A stretch of 5,789 nt of DNA, from NCBI GenBank assembly GCA_024401945.1, contig JAKSKC010000086.1:1-5789 (forward strand). The letters run 5' to 3'. Of the stretch, positions 1 through 5,080 are shown piece by piece. The translations under genes and the position numbers were made by a program. Each line of letters starts with the position of its first letter. The stretch's first letter is position 1. The notes under the pieces are model-generated. The model saw only the letters and a list, made by a program, of their open reading frames with translations. It made no database searches and was not told the origin of the DNA. This DNA is from Bacteroidales bacterium. Its GTDB lineage: Bacteria > Bacteroidota > Bacteroidia > Bacteroidales > UBA932.

Positions 1-536
1 ATCCCGGCCCTGCGGAAAAGCTTGTATTCCGGGAAATACGCATCTCCGGAGGCATTCAGCGCATTTCCTCCGAGGAACTGGATGCCGAGACGCTTCATAT
101 CGGCGGAGAACCGGTCATAGACACGGTGACCTGTCTCTATGTCGTGATTGCCGACGGCTACTGCGTCATAACGCATATACTTGAGGATCCGGGCCATCGG
201 ATGCACGCAGGCAGTATCCACGAAATTGTAGTAGTAGGTGCAGTTGTCACCCTGGAGGATGTCTCCGGCATCAAGCAGGAGCACGTTCTCCTCGCCTGCG
301 GCATTCCTTACGCTGTCGACGTACCAGCTTACGTTCTGGAGGGAGTTGCGGACACCGGGTTCCACATAACAGGAATCGAACCAGCGTCCGTGCACATCAC
401 CGGTGGTGAGGACGTGTAGCACGCGCCTGGAGGACGGAGACGCACTCCAGGTGATGAGAATCAGCCCGGCGGTTATCAGCGCCGCAAGGACAATCTGGGC
501 AGCAGCCCTCAGACAGGTGGTATACTTTCTCTTCAT
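1..536 (-). CDS. 5'-nucleotidase / 2',3'-cyclic phosphodiesterase family metallophosphoesterase (N-terminal part, cut by window edge)
   Basis: The frame is open from an ATG at 536-534 to the left edge, giving the first 178 residues. The N-terminus is MKRK, then a hydrophobic stretch at about 11-30 and small residues (SAS) that could be a signal peptidase site. There is no lipobox cysteine, so a secreted, periplasmic or N-anchored protein is inferred. The calcineurin-like metal-binding motifs are in order: GDVHG at 46-50 (Asp47, His49), GDILQGD at 91-97 (Asp92) and GNHD at 129-132. This order and the GDxxQG form match the UshA/CpdB-type 5'-nucleotidase family, which dephosphorylates nucleotides outside the cytoplasm. 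The C-terminal substrate-binding domain, expected in proteins of roughly 500 or more residues, lies outside the window, so exact substrate is unknown. The start overlaps the ffh stop as TAATG (one shared base), which suggests translational coupling. A GGA about 10 bases upstream, inside ffh, is a weak possible ribosome site. Confidence 0.88.
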   Translation of the reverse strand, partial: MKRKYTTCLRAAAQIVLAALITAGLILITWSASPSSRRVLHVLTTGDVHGRWFDSCYVEPGVRNSLQNVSWYVDSVRNAAGEENVLLLDAGDILQGDNCTYYYNFVDTACVHPMARILKYMRYDAVAVGNHDIETGHRVYDRFSADMKRLGIQFLGGNALNASGDAYFPEYKLFRRAG

Positions 537-1861
537 TACTTTCTCATTCCTTTGAATCTCTGCATCAGGGAGCCTGTCACAGCGGACTTCATCATCTTCC
601 TGGTACCCTCGAACTGTTTCAGGAGGCGGTTCACATCGGATATCTCGGTTCCGGACCCGGAAGCGATGCGCTTCCTGCGGGAACCGTTGATCTGTTCCGG
701 ATGTTCCTTCTCCCAGGGAGTCATGCTGAGGATTATCGCTTCCGTTGACTTGAAGGCCTTTTCATTGTCGATGTCGACGTCCTTGAGCGCCTTGTCCATA
801 CCCGGAAGCATGGATGCGAGGTCCTTTATGTCGCCCATTTTCTTTATCTGCTGGATCTGCTCGTAGAAGTCGTTCAGAGTGAACTGGTCGCGGGCGATCT
901 TCTTCTTGAGTTCACGGGCCTGCTTCTCATCGAACTGCTCCTGGGCCTTCTCGACAAGGGAGACTACATCTCCCATTCCGAGAATTCTGTCCGCCACGCG
1001 GGCCGGATAGAAAATATCGAGCGCTTCAAGCTTCTCGCCCGTAGAGACGAACTTGATCGGTTTCCCGGCGACAGCCTTTATCGAAAGCGCGGCACCGCCT
1101 CTCGTATCACCGTCCATCTTCGTGAGCACGACGCCGTCATAGTCTATGGCCTCGTTGAATGCCTTTGCCGATTCAACGGCATCCTGACCCGTCATTGCAT
1201 CCACGACAAACAGGGTCTCCTGAGGAGCTACCGCCTTGTGGAGGGTGGATATCTCATCCATCAGCTCCTTGTCGAGGACCAGGCGTCCCGCAGTATCTAT
1301 GATGACTATGCCATAGCCTTCCTTCCTGGCAAGGGCCACAGCCTCCTTCGCAACCGTGACAGGGTTCTTTTCGTCCTCGATCGCGAATACCGGAACCGAT
1401 ATCTGTTCACCGAGGGCACGCAGCTGGTCGATTGCAGCGGGACGGAACGTGTCACAGGCTGCGAGCAGGACCCTGGCACCCTTATGGCTCTTGAGATTGA
1501 GGGCAAGCTTGCCGCAGAAAGTGGTTTTTCCGGAACCGTTCAGACCGGCGACCATAATCACGGCCGGACTGCCCTTGAGGTTGATCTCCGAATGCTCGGA
1601 GCCCATGAAGTCGGCCAGCTCGTCGTGGACGATCTTCACCATCATCTGCTGAGGCTTCACAGCCGTGAGGACATCCGCCCCCATAGCCTTCTGCTTTACC
1701 CTGTCACAAAAGTCCTTGGCCACCTTGTAGCTGACATCGGCATCAAGAAGGGCCCTGCGGATATCCTTGATGGTCTCCGCAACGTTGATATCAGTTATCT
1801 TACCCTGTCCTTTCAGGATCTGAAAGGATTTCTCAAGTCTTTCGGAAAGATTTTCAAACAT
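536..1861 (-). CDS. ffh: signal recognition particle protein Ffh (SRP54 GTPase)
   Basis: Ffh binds 4.5S/SRP RNA and hydrophobic signal sequences emerging from the ribosome, then docks with FtsY to deliver inner-membrane proteins to SecYEG. The 441-residue protein has the full N-G-M layout. The N domain spans about 1-90. The G domain carries G1 GLNGSGKTT at 106-114, G2 DTFRPAA at 137-143, G3 DTAGR at 189-193, G4 TKMD at 247-250 followed by GDTRGGAALS, and closing loop VSTGEK at 272-277. The M domain runs from about 300, with the RNA-binding helix-turn SRRKRIASGSG at 394-404 and NRLLKQFE at 411-418. Length is normal for the family and the protein looks intact. The P-loop has Asn at position 108, where bacterial Ffh usually has Gln; FtsY has Asn there. 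The ATG lies inside the end of lysA (8-base overlap, ATGTTTGA) and has no nearby Shine-Dalgarno sequence, so coupling to lysA translation is likely. The stop overlaps the next gene by one base. Confidence 0.98.
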   Translation of the reverse strand: MFENLSERLEKSFQILKGQGKITDINVAETIKDIRRALLDADVSYKVAKDFCDRVKQKAMGADVLTAVKPQQMMVKIVHDELADFMGSEHSEINLKGSPAVIMVAGLNGSGKTTFCGKLALNLKSHKGARVLLAACDTFRPAAIDQLRALGEQISVPVFAIEDEKNPVTVAKEAVALARKEGYGIVIIDTAGRLVLDKELMDEISTLHKAVAPQETLFVVDAMTGQDAVESAKAFNEAIDYDGVVLTKMDGDTRGGAALSIKAVAGKPIKFVSTGEKLEALDIFYPARVADRILGMGDVVSLVEKAQEQFDEKQARELKKKIARDQFTLNDFYEQIQQIKKMGDIKDLASMLPGMDKALKDVDIDNEKAFKSTEAIILSMTPWEKEHPEQINGSRRKRIASGSGTEISDVNRLLKQFEGTRKMMKSAVTGSLMQRFKGMRK

Positions 1862-3011
1862 ACAGTGAATCTGCTAAATCCTTTAAATTGTATCTGCTTG
1901 CCATAACGCTTCCATACGCTCCGGCAGATCTTATCACAACAAGGTCACCTCTCCTGCTTTCCGGGAGGGCGACGTCAGTTCCGAACACGTCGGAAGATTC
2001 GCACACGGGGCCGACGACATCGTAGCGCCGCACGGGAGCATCCCCGCGGTCAGCGGCGCTCCAGTTCTCGATACGGTGGGAGGCTGAATACAGGGCCGGG
2101 CGGATGAAGTCGTTCATACCGGCATCAAGGATCAGGAAAGTGCGTCCTTTTCCCTCCTTCACGTAAAGCACCCTCGAGCACAGGCTGCCGCATTGCCCCA
2201 CCAGGGAACGGCCCGGTTCGATCTGGATTCCCCTTCCTTCCCTTGACGGAAGGTTCCCGGCTATGGTCCCGCGCCAGCTGTCGAAATCTGGCACCGCATT
2301 GGAATCAGGGTCGTTGTAGTCTATTCCAAGCCCGCCGCCCAGGCTGATGCTCCTCACCGGAATCCCTGCGGATTCTATGGAATCGGCGAGTTCCGACATC
2401 ACACGGCACTGAATCCCGAATACGGAACAATCCGTTATCTGGGAGCCGATATGCGACTGTATACCCTTGAATTCGAGGTTGCCGAGTGAGATGACCTTCC
2501 TTGCAGCCTCCAGGGCATCGGACATAGGGATGCCGAACTTGTTTTCCTCCAGACCCGTCGTTATGTATCTGTGCGTGTGCGCATCGATCCCGGGATTGAT
2601 CCTGAGCATCACCGGGGCCTTCAGGGACCTTGATGCGGCGATTGAATCAATCACCTCCATTTCCTGGAAGCTCTCCACGACGAAAGCACCGATACCGGCA
2701 TCCAGGGCAGTCTCTATCTCCTCATCGGTTTTCCCCACCCCCGCGAAAGTGATGGATCCGGGGACGAATCCCGCCTTGACGGCAGCCTTCACCTCGTTCC
2801 CGCTCACACAGTCCGCACCGAAACCCATCGAGGATATGGTCTTCAGCACAGGTTCGTCATTATTCGCCTTCATGGCATAGCGCGCACTGATCCCGTACTT
2901 CCCGCAAGCCTCCGCGAGGGAGAGTGCCGTACGCCTCAGAAGACCCATATCATAAAGATAGAACGGGGTTTTACGGGAAAGCAGATTGCGCAATTCAGAT
3001 CCTGTATCCAT
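1854..3011 (-). CDS. lysA: diaminopimelate decarboxylase
   Basis: LysA is the PLP enzyme that decarboxylates meso-2,6-diaminopimelate to L-lysine, the last step of the DAP pathway. The 385-residue protein has the fold-type III (alanine racemase-like) barrel with PLP lysine Lys48 in YAMKANND, then HIGSQI at 187-192, the phosphate-binding GGGLGIDY at 225-232, EPGR at 265-268, and DAGMND followed by RPALY at 297-308. Catalytic Cys337 sits in GPVCESSDVFG, and Tyr366 in SAGAYGSVMASRYN. These residues separate it from the related ornithine/arginine decarboxylases. It is shorter than many proteobacterial LysA proteins (about 415-420) but lacks no core motif; I believe this is usual for Bacteroidetes. 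The ATG at 3011-3009 puts the conserved KTPFYLYD near residue 14, as expected. It is the first gene of a lysA-ffh-nucleotidase operon and is divergent from the AraC-type gene. A promoter-like TACATTTG lies only 6 bases before the ATG, so the mRNA may be nearly leaderless. Confidence 0.96.
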   Translation of the reverse strand: MDTGSELRNLLSRKTPFYLYDMGLLRRTALSLAEACGKYGISARYAMKANNDEPVLKTISSMGFGADCVSGNEVKAAVKAGFVPGSITFAGVGKTDEEIETALDAGIGAFVVESFQEMEVIDSIAASRSLKAPVMLRINPGIDAHTHRYITTGLEENKFGIPMSDALEAARKVISLGNLEFKGIQSHIGSQITDCSVFGIQCRVMSELADSIESAGIPVRSISLGGGLGIDYNDPDSNAVPDFDSWRGTIAGNLPSREGRGIQIEPGRSLVGQCGSLCSRVLYVKEGKGRTFLILDAGMNDFIRPALYSASHRIENWSAADRGDAPVRRYDVVGPVCESSDVFGTDVALPESRRGDLVVIRSAGAYGSVMASRYNLKDLADSLYV

Positions 3012-3017
3012 AGTTTA

Positions 3018-3025
3018 CAAATGTA
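3018..3025 (-). promoter_or_regulatory. candidate Bacteroidetes -7 promoter box (TACATTTG) for the lysA operon
   Basis: On the minus strand TACATTTG fits the Bacteroidetes sigma-factor -7 consensus TAnnTTTG and ends 6 bases before the lysA ATG. I could not see a good -33 TTTG at 19-21 bases upstream; the nearest candidates are TGTT about 25 bases away and TTTG about 37 bases away, in AT-rich DNA. If the box is used, transcription would start within a few bases of the start codon. The same octamer lies before the TPR gene at 5050-5057, which supports a functional role. Confidence 0.5.
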
Positions 3026-3071
3026 GTAAAAATTAACCTTAATTTAGTAGAACACATTAAAACAAATTAAA

Positions 3072-3191
3072 ATGAAAACAGCATTCTATTTTTTGACGAA
3101 AGCAAGGCTATTCGTCAAAAAAGGGGGGACTGCGACCCCAACCAGAAAGTGGTGGACATACGGATGTCCCAGAAACTCGAAAAATGGATAG
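3072..3191 (+). other. possible 39-codon upstream ORF overlapping the start of the AraC-type gene
   Basis: An ATG at 3072, in an A-rich start context, opens a frame that begins MKTAFYFLTKARLFVKK and runs to a TAG at 3189-3191, past the AraC start in another frame. It covers the whole inverted repeat at 3089-3122 and the A6G6 run at 3117-3128. It could be a leader ORF coupled to the regulator, the 5' end of the regulator if a -1 shift or a sequence indel occurs at A6G6, or chance. I recognise no family in it. A weak TAATTTAG at 3040-3047 is the only promoter-like sequence upstream of it on this strand. Confidence 0.15.
3089..3122. repeat. perfect 12-bp inverted repeat (TTTTTTGACGAA / TTCGTCAAAAAA, 10-base spacer)
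   Basis: The arms are 3089-3100 and 3111-3122. The spacer can add a small AGC/GCT pairing with one bulged base, giving a longer hairpin. The T-run is on the 5' side and the A-run on the 3' side of either strand, so no U-tract follows the stem and it is not a standard intrinsic terminator. It lies upstream of both divergent genes (lysA minus, AraC-type plus), so an operator site or a 5' leader hairpin of the plus-strand transcript fits better. The protein that might bind it is not known. Confidence 0.6.
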
Positions 3192-3496
3192 AAAGGAAGA
3201 GATTCCTCCTCAACCTCAGTTACGGGGAAGTGGCTGAGGACCTCGACGTGTCGACGGAACAGCTGTTTTATTTCTTCAGGATGTACGTCGGGAAGGAATT
3301 CAGGGTCTGGAGGAAGGAGATGAGGATCCTGGAGGCCCAGAGGCTGATGGCCGGCAACCCGGGGATGTCGCTTTCCACCATCGGCAGCTATGTGGGGATA
3401 TCGGACAAGGGCAACTTCCGCAGGGCCTTCATCGAGGCAACCGGGATGACACCGAAGGAATGGGAGGCACGCTACGTCAGGAAGTCCCGCAAATAA
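3164..3496 (+). CDS. small solo AraC-family HTH DNA-binding protein
   Basis: The 110-residue protein is little more than an AraC/XylS-type DNA-binding domain. The first helix-turn-helix is at about 20-40 (YGEVAEDLDVSTEQLFYFF). The second is at about 69-91, followed by the family hallmark ending in TGMTPKEW. The opening LEKWIERKRF and the FRVWRKEMRILEAQRL linker resemble the C-terminal output domains of Bacteroidales membrane-bound AraC regulators, but no sensor or membrane segment is encoded here. It therefore probably works as a constitutive or partner-controlled transcription factor; targets are unknown. I chose ATG 3164 because GGTGG lies 8 bases upstream and homology begins there. A GTG at 3149 would add five residues (VVDIR-type). 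The frame stays stop-free back to 3071 without another ATG, so a longer ancestral or frameshifted form is possible. It is divergent from lysA and convergent with yebC, and is the only gene on this strand. Confidence 0.85.
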   Translation: MSQKLEKWIERKRFLLNLSYGEVAEDLDVSTEQLFYFFRMYVGKEFRVWRKEMRILEAQRLMAGNPGMSLSTIGSYVGISDKGNFRRAFIEATGMTPKEWEARYVRKSRK

Positions 3497-3513
3497 GGGC
3501 TGCGGAACATAAA

Positions 3514-3546
3514 GAAAGAGGATGCCTGCTTAGGTCATCCTCTTTC
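3514..3546. terminator. hairpin terminator between the convergent AraC-type gene and yebC
   Basis: A perfect 11-bp stem pairs GAAAGAGGATG (3514-3524) with CATCCTCTTTC (3536-3546). The 11-base loop can add CCT/AGG pairs around a GCTT tetraloop. On the minus strand the stem ends in CTCTTTCTTTATGTT, a U-rich tail, so termination of the TPR-yebC transcript is best supported. On the plus strand the tail (CCCTGTATG) is poor, so it would end the AraC transcript less efficiently. A second, weaker 5-bp hairpin (TCCGG/CCGGA) lies at 3556-3570. The gap between the two genes (3497-3580) holds nothing else I can recognise. Confidence 0.78.
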
Positions 3547-3580
3547 CCTGTATGCTCCGGCCAAACCGGAAACTGTCAAT

Positions 3581-4333
3581 TTACTCCTCGGCAGGTTTCA
3601 ATGTCGTGTAGACGTTGGTCACGTCCTCATCATCTTCAAGGAGACCGATGAGCTTGTCAAGGGTGCTGCGCTGCTCCGGTGTCACATCCTTGAGGTCCAC
3701 GTTAGGAATCTGCTCGAAACCTCCGGAGATCATCTCATAACCGTTCTCCTCGATAAACTTCTGGAGAGTTCCGTATGAAGTGTAATCACCGTAAATCACA
3801 ACGACCTTGGTCTCGTTGTCATCCTTGTCGACTTCGATCTGCTCGAAAACCTCCTCTCCACCGTAGTCGATGAGTTCGAGTTCGAGGTCTTCAATGTCCA
3901 CGCCCTCCTTGGCTTTGATGCGGAAGGTGCACTTGCGGTCGAACATGAATGAAACTGAACCGCTGGTTCCCAATGAGCCGCCGCACTTTGTGAAATAGCT
4001 GCGGACGTTGGCAACGGTACGGGTGGTGTTGTCAGTGGCAGTCTCGACAAGATAGGCGATTCCGAAAGGACCGTATCCCTCGTAGATTACCTCCTTGAAG
4101 TCTCCCTGCTTGCTCTCGGTAGCCTTCTTGATGGCACGCTCGACATTCTCCTTAGGCATTGATTCCGCACGTGCTTCGGCCATAAGGGCACGGAGACGCG
4201 GGTTTCCCGTAACATCGGCTCCTCCCTGCTTTACAGCAATGGTTATTTCCTTTCCAAGTTTGGTGAAAGTACGGGCCATATGACCCCATCTCTTCATTTT
4301 TCTTTCCTTGCGGAATTCAAACGCTCTTCCCAT
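3581..4333 (-). CDS. yebC: YebC/PmpR/TACO1 family protein (translation-associated or DNA-binding factor)
   Basis: This 250-residue protein matches the YebC family along its whole length. The N-terminal three-helix domain spans about 1-78, with FTKLGKEITIAVKQGG at 23-38, NPRLRALM at 44-51 and PKENVERAIKKA at 60-71. The core has YEGYGPFGIAYLVE at 84-97, DNTTRTVANVRSYF at 101-114 and the loop GGSLGTSGSVSFMF at 118-131. A typical acidic end (LLEDDEDVTNVYTTL) is at 231-245. The opening MGRAFEFRKERKMKRWGHMA replaces MAGHSKW and is, from memory, the usual Bacteroidetes form, which supports the ATG at 4333. Members have been described as DNA-binding regulators (PmpR). The mitochondrial homologue TACO1 is a translational activator, and recent work on bacterial members links them to relief of ribosome stalling at proline-rich motifs. 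The role here is inferred from the family. The start lies 2 bases after the TPR gene stop and has a strong Shine-Dalgarno sequence, so the two genes are co-transcribed. A hairpin terminator follows. Confidence 0.95.
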   Translation of the reverse strand: MGRAFEFRKERKMKRWGHMARTFTKLGKEITIAVKQGGADVTGNPRLRALMAEARAESMPKENVERAIKKATESKQGDFKEVIYEGYGPFGIAYLVETATDNTTRTVANVRSYFTKCGGSLGTSGSVSFMFDRKCTFRIKAKEGVDIEDLELELIDYGGEEVFEQIEVDKDDNETKVVVIYGDYTSYGTLQKFIEENGYEMISGGFEQIPNVDLKDVTPEQRSTLDKLIGLLEDDEDVTNVYTTLKPAEE

Positions 4334-4335
4334 AA

Positions 4336-5013
4336 CTATTCCTCCTGAGCTTCAATCGCTGCAATATATTTCTCGATTTCCAGGGCCTCGATGCTCTGTG
4401 CGTAGTTGTCTCTGATGTTCTTGTAGCACTCAAGGGCCTTGTCATTCTTTCCGAGCTCCTCGTATGCGAGACCGGCCTTGAGAAGATAGGCGGCTGCGAA
4501 GACGTTCTCAGCCTGCGCTGCTGCGGCCTCGAATGCGGCTGCAGCTGCAGTGTAGTCCTCAAGTCCTACATATGCGTCTCCCTCGCAGGCTTTTGCACGT
4601 GCGGCGAGGATCGGCTCATCACCCTTGTACTTCTTGAGGAAGTTCAATGCATCCCCGTACTGTCCGAGCTGGAGGGCTGAGACACCTGCATACATATAGA
4701 CGGCCTTTCCAGCCTTCTTGCCATAATCGTCGATGATCTGTGAGAAACCGAGGATATTCCCGTCCCCGTTGAGGGCGATCTCATAGTTTCCGGCAGCGAA
4801 TGCCTGCTCTGCAGGGAACATCTGCTCCTGTGCCTCAGCGCACTTAGGGAGGTACACGAACCTGATGAACGCAAAGATGCAGAGTCCTGCGACGAGTGCT
4901 CCGATGAGAGTTCCAAGGATAGGCTTCCTGTATTCGCTGAAGAATTTGTCGGTCTTTGAAGCAGCAGTTTCATTCACCTGTGTCTGCTGTTCCTGATTTT
5001 TAACATTTGCCAT
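4336..5013 (-). CDS. single-helix membrane-anchored TPR protein (YfgM-like architecture)
   Basis: The 225-residue protein has a short polar N-terminus (about 1-30, Q/E/K rich), one transmembrane helix at about 31-54 (PILGTLIGALVAGLCIFAFI) and a C-terminal domain of at least three tetratricopeptide repeats. These lie at about 101-134 (YAGVSALQLGQYGDALNFL), 135-168 (an alanine-rich repeat with EGDAYVGLEDYTAAAAAF) and 171-204 (AGLAYEELGKNDKALECY). Basic residues just before the helix (EYRKP) suggest an N-in, TPR-out topology, so the repeats would face the periplasm. The layout matches the Bacteroidetes TPR protein commonly annotated only as such. It also resembles E. coli YfgM, a single-helix TPR partner of the SecYEG translocon; that functional link is inference. 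It is first in an operon with yebC (2-base gap). A likely promoter lies in the 48-base gap after the serine hydrolase. No Shine-Dalgarno sequence is seen; the leader is AT-rich. Confidence 0.9.
   Translation of the reverse strand: MANVKNQEQQTQVNETAASKTDKFFSEYRKPILGTLIGALVAGLCIFAFIRFVYLPKCAEAQEQMFPAEQAFAAGNYEIALNGDGNILGFSQIIDDYGKKAGKAVYMYAGVSALQLGQYGDALNFLKKYKGDEPILAARAKACEGDAYVGLEDYTAAAAAFEAAAAQAENVFAAAYLLKAGLAYEELGKNDKALECYKNIRDNYAQSIEALEIEKYIAAIEAQEE
4341..4346 (-). promoter_or_regulatory. strong Shine-Dalgarno sequence of yebC, inside the TPR gene end
   Basis: The minus strand reads AGGAGG, 7 bases before the yebC ATG. It lies within the last codons of the TPR gene (CAG GAG GAA TAG, encoding Gln-Glu-Glu-stop). 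The other genes here have no match of this quality, in line with the weak use of such sites in Bacteroidetes. It supports the 4333 start of yebC, although the two Glu codons alone could produce it by chance. Confidence 0.6.
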
Positions 5014-5049
5014 ATTGAATCTGATTTTATTTCATTTAGTCAAAGTCTG

Positions 5050-5080
5050 CAAATGTACTAATTATTGCAAAGAATTGCAA
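5050..5080 (-). promoter_or_regulatory. candidate promoter of the TPR-yebC operon (TTG - 20 bp - TACATTTG)
   Basis: On the minus strand TACATTTG (5057-5050) fits the Bacteroidetes -7 consensus TAnnTTTG. A TTG at 5080-5078, exactly 20 bases upstream, fits the -33 element. The predicted start, near 5044, gives a leader of about 30 bases before the TPR ATG. The -33 half lies inside the last codons of the serine hydrolase gene. Two direct copies of TTGCAAT, ten bases apart, are at 5080-5074 and 5070-5064; the second provides a TTTG that is too close (10 bases) to serve as the -33 element. Confidence 0.6.

Noticed and set aside
126..419. A 97-codon plus-strand open frame at the left end
   Set aside because: It is antisense to the nucleotidase, whose metal-binding motifs GDVHG, GDxxQG and GNHD identify the true coding strand.
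1238..1906. A 222-codon open frame on the plus strand
   Set aside because: It is antisense to ffh, where every SRP GTPase motif is in place on the minus strand; the plus frame shows no family features.
2467..2880. A 137-codon plus-strand open frame
   Set aside because: It is antisense to the conserved core of lysA and has no recognisable motifs.
3089..3122. The 12-bp inverted repeat as an intrinsic terminator
   Set aside because: The stem is followed by A residues, not U, on both strands, and it lies between divergent gene starts, not after a gene end.
4277..4279. Starting yebC at the internal Met19 to resemble shorter family members
   Set aside because: The upstream MGRAFEFRK segment is typical of Bacteroidetes YebC, and the Shine-Dalgarno sequence is placed for the ATG at 4333.
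4317..4973. Minus-strand frames overlapping the TPR gene in other phases
   Set aside because: They are low-complexity Ser/Arg-rich shadows; the TPR frame has a clear membrane helix and repeats.
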